Shown: one piece after another, positions 1 to 8,804 of the stretch
How the letters are laid out: every line of letters begins with the position of its first letter
Position numbering within the stretch: position 1 is the stretch's first letter
Assembly: GCA_963765955.1 (NCBI GenBank)
Contig: CAVXYA010000011.1
Span: 62,001 to 126,000 of the forward strand
DNA from: JAXDMK01 sp963765955
Lineage (GTDB): Bacteria; Actinomycetota; Acidimicrobiia; Acidimicrobiales; AC-14
Reading direction: 5' to 3'
DNA: 64,000 nt
Notes under the pieces: generated by a model
Database searches by the model: none
Told to the model about the DNA's origin: nothing
The model's input: only the letters and a program-made list of their open reading frames with translations
Position numbers and translations under genes: made by a program

Positions 1-3
1 GCG

Positions 4-1083
4 TCAGGCTGTCTCCGGCAGTTCGGGGGGAGAGCCGACCTCGATCGTGCCGTCACGGCGCACGCTGAACTTGCAGAAGTAGATGCCGAACTCCTTCCAG
101 CGCCGGCTGGGCCGTGTCTGCACGCGGATCACCGTCGGGGCGTACACGCGACCCCTGTCGTCCTCGTCCGCACTCCACATCATCTTCCAGGTCATCGACG
201 GGAATTGGTCCTGTGCCGCCCGCATCACCTGATCCGAGATGGCGGCGACCCAGTCGACATTGGGACTTGGACATCGACGGGACCACGTCCGCACCAGGTC
301 GCCGAAGGTTGCTCCCTGAAGAGACTCCGGTCCCTGCATGCCGAAGAGCCGGGCTGCGAAGGCGTCGCCGCCGATGACCGTCGCCTCGTTGTCGAGGATG
401 GCTCTCGTGGCCTTCCGGCCTTCCTCCAAGCCGATCTCGCTGGCCTGGTCGATGGTGTCCAATTGGTCGAAGGTCAAGGCGAGCTTCATGTAGGGGCACG
501 AAGGCCAGTCTCCAGCGGCGCGGGCCTCGGACGCGAAGATGATTTGGTTGATTCGGGTGAACAGCTCCTGTGCTGCGGCGGTGACCTCTTCACCGTTTTC
601 CACGAAATCGGTACTTTTCCCAAAGCCCGGAAAGAAGTTGTCTTTGGTGAAGACATTGTTCATGAAGCGTTGGACGGAGTCGGCATCCCGCACATTAACT
701 CGGACTTCACCCTCGAATACCTTCGGGATCTGGCGAGCGCACTCGAACAACACCACCTGCGTATCCGCCGCGCCGGCGGTGGCCAACCCGCACTCCCACA
801 TGCAATATTGCCAGTCCTCGGACGGCTCCGTGTAGAGGAGGATGAGCGCACTCGCCTCCTTCAAAGCCTCTCGAAGCTGTGCCGTCAGGCTCCGTCCGCC
901 GCTCGGTCCATGAGCTGAAGCGGAGGAGGATTGGTAGATCTTGATCCGTCCTCCGCTGAAACGCTGAAACGTTTGGCGAACGACCTCCGCCAGTGCTTTG
1001 TCATCGTGGCGATGGCTGATGAACAGAAGGGGTTTTGGGTCAGAGCGGCGGTCCTGGTTCTCCGCCGGAAGATTGTCAGTCAC
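4..1083 (-). CDS. TIR-domain protein, possible NADase or defence effector
   Basis: 359 aa soluble protein. Residues about 18-140 look like a Toll/interleukin-1 receptor fold. An opening strand reads LLFISHRHDD, and a segment LREALKEASALILLYT leads into DWQYCMWECG. The Glu of that WE motif sits where TIR NADases carry the catalytic Glu. The remaining ~200 residues form a second domain that I do not recognise, rich in Trp and basic residues near the end (positions about 260-345). The GTG start is preceded by AAGGAG seven bases upstream, so this gene is Shine-Dalgarno led. The neighbour beyond the window edge is unknown, so it cannot be tied to a Thoeris or other defence operon. Bacterial TIR proteins are often NAD+-consuming immune effectors; that role is inferred here. 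Confidence 0.7.
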   Translation of the reverse strand: MTDNLPAENQDRRSDPKPLLFISHRHDDKALAEVVRQTFQRFSGGRIKIYQSSSASAHGPSGGRSLTAQLREALKEASALILLYTEPSEDWQYCMWECGLATAGAADTQVVLFECARQIPKVFEGEVRVNVRDADSVQRFMNNVFTKDNFFPGFGKSTDFVENGEEVTAAAQELFTRINQIIFASEARAAGDWPSCPYMKLALTFDQLDTIDQASEIGLEEGRKATRAILDNEATVIGGDAFAARLFGMQGPESLQGATFGDLVRTWSRRCPSPNVDWVAAISDQVMRAAQDQFPSMTWKMMWSADEDDRGRVYAPTVIRVQTRPSRRWKEFGIYFCKFSVRRDGTIEVGSPPELPETA

Positions 1084-1212
1084 GTCGTCTCCTTGATCGA
1101 GAAGCCCGGCTCTCGCACCAGAAGGTGGAGCGACGCGCTCCGATGGAGCCAGCCTATCGGCTTCGAGTCGATTGCGGCCGAGGTGTTTTCGACACCGGGC
1201 GTCCGGCGAGCA

Positions 1213-1938
1213 CTACAGCTTGGTGATGAGCTTGAAGCGCTCGCCGTAGCGGACGGCGGCGTCGCGACCGGCGTCGGCGGCCCGTTCCCGAACGACCGAG
1301 CGGAAGCTCTCCAGCTGCTCATCCGACGTGGGATCGTCGATGTGCATCGTCGAGCGGAACTGGCTGCGGTGCTCGAGCAGGGCGGCCAGCTTGGCATCGA
1401 GGAACGAGGAGATGTCCTCCGTGTGATCGGGCTCGTCCGCCTCCCACAGGAGCAGGGCCGAGGGGCGGTGGTGCTCGATCTTCTGCTCCGGGAAGAAATG
1501 CGGGTCGCGGGCGGCCACGATCCCCTCCACCGCCAGGTAGCCGGCGTGGCGGTGGTCGGGATGGAGCCGGTAGCGCTTCCACGGGTCGTGGCCGAGGACC
1601 ACGTCGGGCCGCAGTCGGCGAATCCAGTGGCAGACCTCCCAGCGCTGGCGGAGGCCGGACTCGAGCTCCCCGTCCCGCCAGCCGAGGAACACGACCGAGC
1701 CGGTCCCGCCGAGGGCTCTCGCCGCCGCCCGCTGCTCCTCCTGGCGGGTGGCGACGAGCGTGGCCACGTCGTCGGACGGGTCCCAGGAGCCCTTCGACCC
1801 GTCGGTGCAGACCAGGTGCGTGATCTCGCAGCCCGCCGCCACCCACTTGGCCAGGGTGCCGCCGGCGCCGAACTCGACGTCGTCGGGGTGGGCGCCGATG
1901 GCCAGGGCCCGGGCCGGGACCTCGAGGTTGACGGTCAC
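1213..1938 (-). CDS. PIG-L family deacetylase (LmbE-like)
   Basis: 241 aa zinc-dependent N-deacetylase of the PIG-L/LmbE family. The metal-binding motif AHPDDVEFGAGGT lies at residues about 14-26 and the second ligand region RYRLHPDHRHAG near residue 120. The family includes the mycothiol enzymes MshB and Mca, but a true Mca lies elsewhere in this window, so the substrate here is open. The GTG start overlaps the stop of cofC by four bases (GTGA), the last link of a four-gene overlapping operon. The much longer open frame upstream is only a GC-driven extension that runs through cofC. Confidence 0.85.
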   Translation of the reverse strand: MTVNLEVPARALAIGAHPDDVEFGAGGTLAKWVAAGCEITHLVCTDGSKGSWDPSDDVATLVATRQEEQRAAARALGGTGSVVFLGWRDGELESGLRQRWEVCHWIRRLRPDVVLGHDPWKRYRLHPDHRHAGYLAVEGIVAARDPHFFPEQKIEHHRPSALLLWEADEPDHTEDISSFLDAKLAALLEHRSQFRSTMHIDDPTSDEQLESFRSVVRERAADAGRDAAVRYGERFKLITKL

Positions 1939-2537
1939 GCGGGCAGTCCCGCGGCCGCCAGCACCAGGTCGGTCGGGAGGTCGACGTCGGCCGCCAGCGA
2001 CGGCTCCCGCACGACCCGGAGGGGCAGGCCCAGGCGGTGGGCCTCGGCGCCGTGGCGGGCGAACGACCCGGGGCCGTAGGAGAACGTGAAGCCGGCCCCG
2101 GTGGGGACGCAGATGGCATTGGTGCCCCCGCCCCGCCGGTCGGGCACCAGGGTCACGCCGGCGAAGCGCCCGACCCACCGCAGGTCGCGGGCGAGGGGCA
2201 GGTCGGCGTGGACGACGATCACCCGGCGGGCGCCCGCCGCCCCCAGGCGTTCGACGCCGGCCTCGACGGCCCGGTTGAGGCCCCGCTCCGGCTCCCACAC
2301 CACCAGGGCACCCAGGTCACGGGCCCACTCGGCCACGTCGGGGTCGTCGCACACGACCGCGGCCGGCAGCGATCCCGCCGACCCGACGACGGCGGTGGCC
2401 ATGGCCCGGGCCAACCGGGCCCGCTCGGCCGGGTCGAGCGCCGGCGCCAGGCGCAGCTTGGCCTCGTGGAACGCCTTGACCGGCAGGAGGACGGCGAGGG
2501 GCCCCACGTCGAGGAGGGGGGCGGCCGTGCCAGTCAC
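1935..2537 (-). CDS. cofC: 2-phospho-L-lactate guanylyltransferase (CofC/FbiD), F420 biosynthesis
   Basis: 200 aa nucleotidyltransferase that activates phospholactate or phosphoenolpyruvate with GTP to make the precursor of coenzyme F420. The N-terminal LLPVKAFHEAKLRLAP is the family signature (lysine and arginine of the nucleotide site). VVHADLPLARD near residue 110 and a later DVDLPTDL segment are also typical. The GTG start overlaps the preceding gene's stop as GTGA, and its own stop overlaps the PIG-L start the same way. In mycobacteria the orthologue lies next to gpsA; here gpsA is about 3 kb away on the other strand. An LLM oxidoreductase and a PPOX protein in this window are plausible users of F420. 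Confidence 0.9.
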   Translation of the reverse strand: MTGTAAPLLDVGPLAVLLPVKAFHEAKLRLAPALDPAERARLARAMATAVVGSAGSLPAAVVCDDPDVAEWARDLGALVVWEPERGLNRAVEAGVERLGAAGARRVIVVHADLPLARDLRWVGRFAGVTLVPDRRGGGTNAICVPTGAGFTFSYGPGSFARHGAEAHRLGLPLRVVREPSLAADVDLPTDLVLAAAGLPA

Positions 2538-2842
2538 TCCAGGACTTCGAGGACCTTGGCCACCGGCTCCTGGCGCAGCAGCGACCGGAACCGCACCACC
2601 GCCTCCTGGATCGTCCGGGAGGCGATGCCCGCCTCCATGTCGTCGGCCGACAGCCAGCGGGAGATGGCGTCGACGTCGACCAGCCCGCCGGCGTTGGCGT
2701 GGTAGCAGACGGCGAGCTCGATCCCCATGCAGCCCGGGTAGCCGTCGAACGCGGGTTTGACGTCGTCGAGGAAGAGCCGGCGCAGCTCGGGGAGCTCGTC
2801 GGGGTCGACCGCGCTCTGGAACAACCTCAGGCAATCCGGCAT
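2534..2842 (-). CDS. Small dimeric alpha/beta-barrel (ABM-like) protein
   Basis: 102 aa. The opening CLRLFQSAVDPDELPEL, a central GCMGIELAV strand and a final helix/strand pattern resemble antibiotic-biosynthesis-monooxygenase (ABM) or other dimeric alpha/beta barrel domains. No catalytic residue can be assigned. ATG start shares one base with the stop of the metallophosphoesterase (TGATG), and its stop overlaps the cofC start, so it is translationally coupled on both sides. The role is unknown. The position invites, but does not prove, a link with F420 or oxidoreductase chemistry. Confidence 0.6.
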   Translation of the reverse strand: MPDCLRLFQSAVDPDELPELRRLFLDDVKPAFDGYPGCMGIELAVCYHANAGGLVDVDAISRWLSADDMEAGIASRTIQEAVVRFRSLLRQEPVAKVLEVLE

Positions 2843-3699
2843 CACGGCCTCCAGCTGGCCTTGGTGAACATGCCCGCGAGCTCGGGGCTCGACTCGAGGG
2901 CCATCCGGCTGCGGTTGAGGACGCCCGCCAGCCGCTCGCCCGTGCCCGGGTACTTGAGCGTGACCCGGACCTCCTCGCCCGAAACCTCCAGCACGTTGTA
3001 GGACGGCCGGGTGTAGCCCCGGAGGCGGTGGGACGACACCGTGCCCGAGTTCACGATCAGCACGTGGTCGAGGAGCCACACGTGGGGGACGTGCTTGTGC
3101 CCGGACAGCACCAGGTCGACCTTGAGGTCGGTGACGAGGGCGAGCACGTCGCCCGCGTCCCAGACCGTGTTGCGCTCCCGACCCGTCCCGGGGACGGGCA
3201 CCAGGTGGTGGTGGAGGACGAAGATCTTGAAGTCGGCCTCGCCCGCGAACTGGTCGCGGATCCACGTGTAGCGCTCCCGGCCCACCTCGCCCTCGGCCAG
3301 GTCGGGCTTGGACGAGTCGATGGCCACCACCCGCACCCGCAGCGGGTCGCCACCGTCGCGGCCGGGCAAGGTGAGCGAAAGGACCCGGTCGCCCTTGTCG
3401 ACCACGTCGCCCACCCCGAAGGTGTCCCGGAAATGCAGGTAGCCGACGTTCTTCGAGTCGTGGTTGCCGGGGATGACGAGGACGGTGAGCCCCTGCTCGA
3501 AGAGGGGCTCCAGGTAGTGCTGGGCGGTGGTGAACTCCCCTGCGTAGCCCTCCTGGGTGAGGTCGCCTCCGACCACCACCAGGTCGGGGTCGAGGGCGAT
3601 CGTCTCCTTGACCGCCGACTCCAGGAGATCGCCGTCGAAGAACGGGGACCCGCAGTGCAGGTCGGACATCTGGACGATGACGAGCTGGCTCCGGGACAC
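2842..3699 (-). CDS. Calcineurin-like metallophosphoesterase
   Basis: 285 aa cytosolic phosphoesterase with the whole dimetal signature: MSDLHCG near residue 11, VVGGDLTQEG near 42, VIPGNHDSKN near 75, and HHHLVP and GHKHVPH towards the C-terminus. The layout fits the cyclic-nucleotide phosphodiesterase/Icc-type branch, but the substrate cannot be read from sequence. It is first in the operon with the ABM-like gene, cofC and the PIG-L gene. GTG start; a TACAAT hexamer lies nine bases upstream of it, so the transcript is probably leaderless. An ATG at residue 11 is an alternative start. Confidence 0.88.
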   Translation of the reverse strand: MSRSQLVIVQMSDLHCGSPFFDGDLLESAVKETIALDPDLVVVGGDLTQEGYAGEFTTAQHYLEPLFEQGLTVLVIPGNHDSKNVGYLHFRDTFGVGDVVDKGDRVLSLTLPGRDGGDPLRVRVVAIDSSKPDLAEGEVGRERYTWIRDQFAGEADFKIFVLHHHLVPVPGTGRERNTVWDAGDVLALVTDLKVDLVLSGHKHVPHVWLLDHVLIVNSGTVSSHRLRGYTRPSYNVLEVSGEEVRVTLKYPGTGERLAGVLNRSRMALESSPELAGMFTKASWRP

Positions 3700-3708
3700 C
3701 TCGGCCCG

Positions 3709-3744
3709 ATTGTACGGGAGCGGGCCCGGACGGCGGGCTAGCCT
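3709..3744. promoter_or_regulatory. Divergent promoter pair
   Basis: Minus-strand TACAAT (3714-3709) ends nine bases before the metallophosphoesterase GTG. Plus-strand TAGCCT (3739-3744) lies 22 bases before the pseudokinase GTG at 3767, with a GGAGG-rich leader between. Confidence 0.5.
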
Positions 3745-3766
3745 CGCCCCGACCGGCGGAGGGGGG

Positions 3767-5627
3767 GTGCCCGTGGGGGGCTTCGACGACTACACCCTCG
3801 TCGGCGACCCGACGATCGGGCCCACGGGCGCGATGTCGTGGGCCACCCACCGACCGTCGGGCCGGGCCGTCGCCGTCGTGCAGTTGGACGACGCCGCCGC
3901 ATCGGACGAGGAGTTTCTCGCTCGCCTCCGGTGGACCGCGGCCGCCCTTGCCGCCCTCTGCCCATCCGAACGTGCTGCCCGTGCGCGAGGTCGTCGAGGG
4001 CTCGGGCGACGACGGCTCGGCAGGACCGGTGTGGGTGGTGGAGGACTGGGTTGACGGGCGGGAGCTGCGCGATGTCATCCTGACCGACGGTCCACTGACG
4101 GCCGAGCAGTCGGTGGCCATCGGGTGCGGGGTGCTCCGGGGGCTGGCCGCGGTGCAGGAGCGCGGGGTCGTCCACGGGGACGTGTCGCCGACGACCATCG
4201 TGCTCGGCGCCGGCGGGGTGCCCCAGCTGGTCGGGTTCGGCTTCGCCGGCCTGCCGGGCCGCCCACCGGCAGACGCCGGTACCGACGTGGACGGGGTCGT
4301 GACGATCTTGCGCGACCTGCTGGCGGGGGCCCCGACCACCGCCCGCCACAAGAGCCTGGACAAGGCGCTGGAGCGGGCGACGTCGGCCAAGGCCAGGCGG
4401 GGCGCGGCGGAGCTGCTGGCCGCTCTCGAGAAGGCGGCCCGCTCCGACTTCGGCCGGCGATGGGATCGCCAGGTGGCCCTCGCACCTCTGGCCGCGGCCC
4501 GGCCCCCGGCCCGGCCCGATCCCCCGACGCCCGTAACGACCACACCGCCGCCCGCGGCGGAGACGCCGGAGCCACCGGTCGAGGAGGGCCCGACGCCGTC
4601 GACCTCGCCGCCGCCCGCCGCCGAGCCGCTCGCCGCGGCGCCGCCGCCCGTCGCCGACCCGCTCGCCGCGGCGCCGCCGCCCGTCGCCGACCCGCTCGCC
4701 GCGGCGCCGCCGCCCGTCGCCGAGCCGGTCGGAACCGTGCCAGCGCCCGTCGCCGACCCAGCTACCACCGCGCCGCCGCCGCCCGTCGCCGAGCCGCTCG
4801 CCGCGGCGCCGCCGCCCGTCGCCGAGCCGTTTGCGGCAGAGCCGGCGACGGTTGAGCAGCCCGGGCCGCTGGCCCCCAGTCCGCCGCCCACCGCCGCCGC
4901 ACCACCTCGCGAGGCGGCCGCCTCCCCCTCGACCACCGACCCCGTGAGCACGACATGGGGTGCGCGGGCGCCGGTGGCGACCGCCCCCCCGGCGGAGCCC
5001 CCGAGCGGCCGGCCGCCGCGGCGACGGGTGGTGCGCAACCTGGCCGGGGTCATCCTTATCCTGCTGGGGGCGGGGGCGGCCACCGCCGTCGAGCGGATCC
5101 AGTCCGACGAACCCCGTTCCGTGGCTACCGGAGCCTTGAACGTCCCGATCACCGCGGCCGCCCCGACGGACGCCGAGCTCACCGCGGCCGACGTCACCGG
5201 CGCCTGGGACATGACCCTCACGGTGGTCGAGTCCACCGGCTTCTTCGGCACCCTGGTGGGGAACAGCGTCGACAAGATCTACACGATCACGTCCGACTGC
5301 TCGGCCAAGCCCTGCGTGCTGATGCTGGAGGTGACCGGCCAGCCCGGGAAGTTCCGGCTCCGTCAGGATCCGGCGGGCTACGTCCTCAGCGAGTCGGGGC
5401 CCAACGACTGCATCGACCTGCCCACCGGCGCGGTCAGGGTGCCCAACGGTGGCGTGGCGTCTGTGCAGGCGCACCTCCGTCCCTCGGGAGCGACCCGCAC
5501 GCCGCGGGGCGATTGGAGCGCGACCGGGCTCACCGGCTCGATCGTCACCACCTTCGAGACCAGCCACCCCGGGTGCGTCCAGGGCTCGGGCGTGCAGCGG
5601 TCATCCGTCGTGGGCACCCGCCGGTGA
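3767..5627 (+). CDS. Membrane-anchored serine/threonine pseudokinase (frameshifted)
   Basis: An N-lobe (from VPVGGFDDYTLVGDP) runs in one frame to about 3957, and the rest continues in the +1 frame (AHPNVLPVREVVEG onward), as if one base were inserted near CTCTGCC. Across the shift the order is kinase-like domain, a Pro/Ala linker of 11-residue repeats (PLAAAPPPVAD), one membrane segment (LAGVILILLGAGAAT, about base 5040) and an extracytoplasmic domain with four cysteines. The catalytic loop reads HGDVSPTT in place of HRDxxxxN, and the DFG position reads GFG. It therefore lacks the metal-binding Asn and Asp and should be catalytically dead. The extracellular part is not recognised. Possibly a sensor or scaffold. 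Confidence 0.65.
4621..4836 (+). repeat. 33-bp in-frame tandem repeats in the pseudokinase linker
   Basis: Roughly seven units encode PLAAAPPPVAD/E variants. Adjacent copies near 4624-4722 are almost identical, later copies are diverged. They form a flexible linker before the membrane segment. Confidence 0.85.
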
Positions 5628-5661
5628 CAACTGCTCCACCCCGGTGACCGAGATCCGGTCG

Positions 5662-5667
5662 TAGGGT
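5662..5667 (+). promoter_or_regulatory. -10 element of gpsA (TAGGGT)
   Basis: TAGGGT followed by seven bases and the gpsA ATG; no Shine-Dalgarno sequence lies between, so a leaderless transcript is likely. Confidence 0.5.
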
Positions 5668-5674
5668 TGCCCGG

Positions 5675-6760
5675 ATGAGGGTCGCGGTCGTCGGCGCCGG
5701 TTCGTGGGGGACGGCGATGGCGGCCATGCTCTCGGCCCGGGTGCCGACGATGCTGTGGGCCCGCCGGCCCGACCTGGCCGCAGCCGTCGAGGCCGACCGT
5801 CGGAACCCCGACTACCTGCCCTCACTCGCCCTGCCTCCGTCGCTGCGGGCCACCGCATCGCTGGCGGAGGCGGTGGGAGGGGCCGAGGTGGTGGTGATGG
5901 CCGTCCCGTCCCACGGGTTCCGGGCGGTGCTGGCCGAGGCGGGGCCGCACATCGGGACCAACGTCCCCGTGGTCAGCCTCACCAAGGGCGTCGAGCAGGG
6001 GGCCCTCCGGCGGATGAGCGAGATCGTGGCCGACCTCATGCCCGGCCAGCCGTGCGCGGTGCTCACCGGGCCCAACCTGGTGGACGAGATCGTGGCCGGC
6101 CAGCCGACCGCCAGCGTGGTGGCGACGCCCGACGAAGCTCTCGCCGCCGCCTTGCAGCAGCTCTTCACCACCGCCTCCTTCCGGGTCTACACCAACCCCG
6201 ACGTGGTCGGCTGCGAGCTCGGGGGCGCCCTCAAGAACGTGTTCGCCATCGCCGCCGGCATCGCCGACGGCATGGGCTTCGGCGACAACACCCGGGCGGC
6301 GGTGGTCACCCGGGGCCTGGCCGAGCTGGCCCGCCTCGGGGTCGCCCTCGGCGGCCAGCCGGTCACCTTCTCCGGGCTGACCGGCATGGGCGACCTGGTG
6401 GCCACCTGCACCAGCCGCCACAGCCGCAACCGGTGGGTGGGCGAGCAGCTCAGCCGGGGCCACACCCTGGCCCAGATCGTGGGCGGCACCCGCATGGTGG
6501 CCGAGGGCGTGCGGACGTCGGCCGCGGTGGTGGAGCTGGCAGCCCGGGTCGGGGTGGAGATGCCGATCGCCGAGCAGGTGGTGGCCGTGCTCCACCAGGG
6601 CAAGTCGCCGGCCGATGTCGTCCCCTCCCTCATGGGACGGGACGCCAAGCCCGAGTTCGCCGCCGGTTTCGCGCCGCCGCAACCATCGGCCGATTCATCG
6701 GCAGTTCTCGACGGGGCCACAGCCCGGTCACAGGTTCGGGGGCGTACCATTCGGGCATGA
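5675..6760 (+). CDS. gpsA: NAD(P)-dependent glycerol-3-phosphate dehydrogenase
   Basis: 361 aa. Converts dihydroxyacetone phosphate to sn-glycerol 3-phosphate for phospholipid synthesis. The Rossmann motif VAVVGAGSWGTAMA opens the protein, followed by PSHGFR near residue 83, the conserved VSLTKGVE near 105, LTGPNLVDEI near 128, and the catalytic-lysine region ELGGALKNVFAIAAG near 185. TGMGDLVATCTS and SRNRWVGEQL complete the family pattern. Length is normal apart from a ~30-residue tail. The stop overlaps the moxR start as ATGA, so the MoxR gene is translationally coupled to it. Confidence 0.95.
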   Translation: MRVAVVGAGSWGTAMAAMLSARVPTMLWARRPDLAAAVEADRRNPDYLPSLALPPSLRATASLAEAVGGAEVVVMAVPSHGFRAVLAEAGPHIGTNVPVVSLTKGVEQGALRRMSEIVADLMPGQPCAVLTGPNLVDEIVAGQPTASVVATPDEALAAALQQLFTTASFRVYTNPDVVGCELGGALKNVFAIAAGIADGMGFGDNTRAAVVTRGLAELARLGVALGGQPVTFSGLTGMGDLVATCTSRHSRNRWVGEQLSRGHTLAQIVGGTRMVAEGVRTSAAVVELAARVGVEMPIAEQVVAVLHQGKSPADVVPSLMGRDAKPEFAAGFAPPQPSADSSAVLDGATARSQVRGRTIRA

Positions 6761-7770
6761 CCGATGCCCCTCCTCTCTCGGCCGCCGCCACGCTGGAACA
6801 GGCGCTGTTCGAGGTCAAAAAGGTGATCGTCGGCCAGGACCGGGTCATCGAGCGGATGATGGTGTGCCTGCTGGCCCGGGGCCACTGCCTGCTGGAGGGC
6901 GTACCGGGGCTGGCCAAGACCCTGGCCGTCGAAACGCTGGCCGAGGTGGTCGGCGGCACGTTCGTGCGCCTGCAGTTCACGCCCGACCTGATCCCCTCCG
7001 ACCTGGTCGGCACCCGCATCTTCCGGGCCTCCACCGAGACCTTCGACGTCGAGCTCGGGCCGGTGTTCGCCAACTTCGTCCTCACCGACGAGGTCAACCG
7101 GGCGCCGGCCAAGGTGCAATCGGCCCTGCTCGAGGTGATGTCGGCCCAGCAGGTGTCAATCGCCGGCAACACCTACCCGGTGCCCCGGCCCTTCCTCGTG
7201 CTGGCCACCCAGAACCCCATCGAGTCGGAGGGCGTGTACCCCCTGCCCGAGGCCCAGCGCGACCGCTTCCTCATGAAGATCGTCGTCGACTACCCGGACC
7301 GGTCGGAGGAGATCGAGATCGTCCAGCGGATGAGCGTGAACCCGCCCCACGCCAACCAGGTCCTCAGCCTCGACGACCTGGTGCGGCTGCAGGCGGCGTG
7401 CGACGCCGTCTTCGCCCACCGGGCGATCATCGACTACGCGGTGCGCCTGGTGCAGTCCACCCGGGCCCCGGGCGAGCATGGGATGCCCGAGCTGGCGACG
7501 GCCATCGAGTACGGCGCCAGCCCTCGGGCCAGCCTGGGTCTGGTGGCTGGCGCCCGGGCCCTGGCCCTGCTCCGGGGGCGTGACTACGTGCTGCCCCAGG
7601 ACGTGGTCGACGTCACCCACGACGTGCTCCGCCACCGTCTGGTCCTGTCCTACGAGGCCCTGGCCGACGGGCAGCTGGTCGACGACCTCATCGACCGTGT
7701 CATCGGCACCGTCCCCCAGCCCCGGCTCGCCCCCAGCCAGGACGGCGCCGACATGGAACGCTCGGCCTGA
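6757..7770 (+). CDS. MoxR-family AAA+ ATPase
   Basis: 337 aa. Walker A region LLEGVPGLAKT (residues about 48-58), Walker B FVLTDEVNRA, sensor 1 LATQNPIESEG and an arginine-finger region PEAQRDRFLMK are all present. MoxR ATPases act as chaperones that help mature or insert metal ions into partner proteins, usually encoded with DUF58 and von Willebrand factor A proteins. That is exactly what follows here, in the same direction. The ATG overlaps the gpsA stop by four bases. The second VWA protein common in full Bat-type operons is missing. Confidence 0.92.
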   Translation: MTDAPPLSAAATLEQALFEVKKVIVGQDRVIERMMVCLLARGHCLLEGVPGLAKTLAVETLAEVVGGTFVRLQFTPDLIPSDLVGTRIFRASTETFDVELGPVFANFVLTDEVNRAPAKVQSALLEVMSAQQVSIAGNTYPVPRPFLVLATQNPIESEGVYPLPEAQRDRFLMKIVVDYPDRSEEIEIVQRMSVNPPHANQVLSLDDLVRLQAACDAVFAHRAIIDYAVRLVQSTRAPGEHGMPELATAIEYGASPRASLGLVAGARALALLRGRDYVLPQDVVDVTHDVLRHRLVLSYEALADGQLVDDLIDRVIGTVPQPRLAPSQDGADMERSA

Positions 7771-7772
7771 CC

Positions 7773-8786
7773 GTGCCCCCCCGATCGCCAGCCCCCCGAT
7801 CGCCAGCCCCCCGATCAGGCGGCGGGCGTGCGGTCGCGGCCCCGACGCGGGCGCCCACCACCGTTCCCACGTCGGCCGGTCGCCGGCCCCAGGAGGTGCT
7901 GCGCCAGCTGGAGCTGGTCGTCACCCGCCGCCTCGACGGCCTCCTCCAGGGCGACTACCTGGGCCTGGTGCCGGGCCACGGCACCGAGCCAGGGGAGACC
8001 CGGGTCTACGTCGAGGGCGACGACGTGCGCCGCATCGACTGGAACGTCACCGCCCGCACCACCGTGCCCCACGTGCGCGACGCGATCGCCGACCGGGAGC
8101 TGGAGACGTGGGCCCTGGTCGACTGCTCGGCCAGCCTCGACTTCGGCACCGCCCTGTGTGAGAAGCGAGACCTGGCCCTGGCCGCGGTGGGCGCCATCGG
8201 GTTCCTCACCGCCCGCACCGGCAACCGCATGGGGGCGGTGATCGTTCGCCCCGACGGCACCTCCCGCGTGCCGGCCCGCCCCGGCCGCCAGGCCCTGCTG
8301 GCCCTCCTGCACACCCTCGCCAGCCGGTCGCGGCTGGAGGGCGGCGGCCCCACCGACCTGGGCGCCGCCCTCGAGACCCTCCTCCGTCCGCCCCGCCGCC
8401 GGGGCCTCACCGTCGTCGTGTCCGACTTCCTCTCCCCGCCCGGCTGGCAGCGGCCGCTGCGGGCCCTGTCCGCCCGCCACCAGGTGCTGTGCGTGGAGGT
8501 CGTCGACCCCCGCGAGCTCGAGCTGCCCGACGTCGGCTACCTCACCCTGGTCGACCCCGAGACGGGCGCCCTGCGGGAGGTGCAGACGGCCAAGGAGTCG
8601 CTCCGCCGCCGCTACGCGGAGGCGGCCGCCGCCCAGCGGGCCGCCATCGCCAGGGACATCCGCAGCGCGGGCGCCTCCCACCTGGTGCTGCGCACCGACG
8701 GTGACTGGCTGCGCGACATCGTCGGGTTCGTCCTCATGGCCCGTCGCCGGCGGGACGCCCTGTCCCGTGCAGGGGCGGCCAGATGA
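7773..8786 (+). CDS. DUF58 domain protein
   Basis: 337 aa. After a ~30-residue Pro/Arg/Ser-rich leader built from 15-bp DNA repeats, the DUF58 core starts near RQLELVVTRRLDGLLQGDY. It contains the hallmark YVEGDDVRRIDWNVTART and a von Willebrand-like region with WALVDCSASLDFG (metal-site DxSxS relative). GTG start two bases after the moxR stop. DUF58 proteins are thought to be partners of MoxR ATPases in periplasmic complex assembly. The repeat-derived leader may be inflated: an internal start nearer the conserved core is possible. Confidence 0.9.
   Translation: MPPRSPAPRSPAPRSGGGRAVAAPTRAPTTVPTSAGRRPQEVLRQLELVVTRRLDGLLQGDYLGLVPGHGTEPGETRVYVEGDDVRRIDWNVTARTTVPHVRDAIADRELETWALVDCSASLDFGTALCEKRDLALAAVGAIGFLTARTGNRMGAVIVRPDGTSRVPARPGRQALLALLHTLASRSRLEGGGPTDLGAALETLLRPPRRRGLTVVVSDFLSPPGWQRPLRALSARHQVLCVEVVDPRELELPDVGYLTLVDPETGALREVQTAKESLRRRYAEAAAAQRAAIARDIRSAGASHLVLRTDGDWLRDIVGFVLMARRRRDALSRAGAAR
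7777..7816 (+). repeat. 15-bp tandem repeat at the moxR/DUF58 junction
   Basis: About 2.7 copies of CCCCCCGATCGCCAG, in frame, encoding PRSPA repeats at the start of the DUF58 protein. Confidence 0.9.
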
Positions 8787-8804
8787 GGGAGGGGCGATAA
8801 GGAC

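Noticed and set aside
2534..5275. A 913-codon minus-strand open frame across several genes
   Set aside because: Only its last ~100 codons (the ABM-like gene) look like protein; the rest is Ala/Gly/Ser-rich antisense of the pseudokinase linker and shadow of the phosphoesterase.
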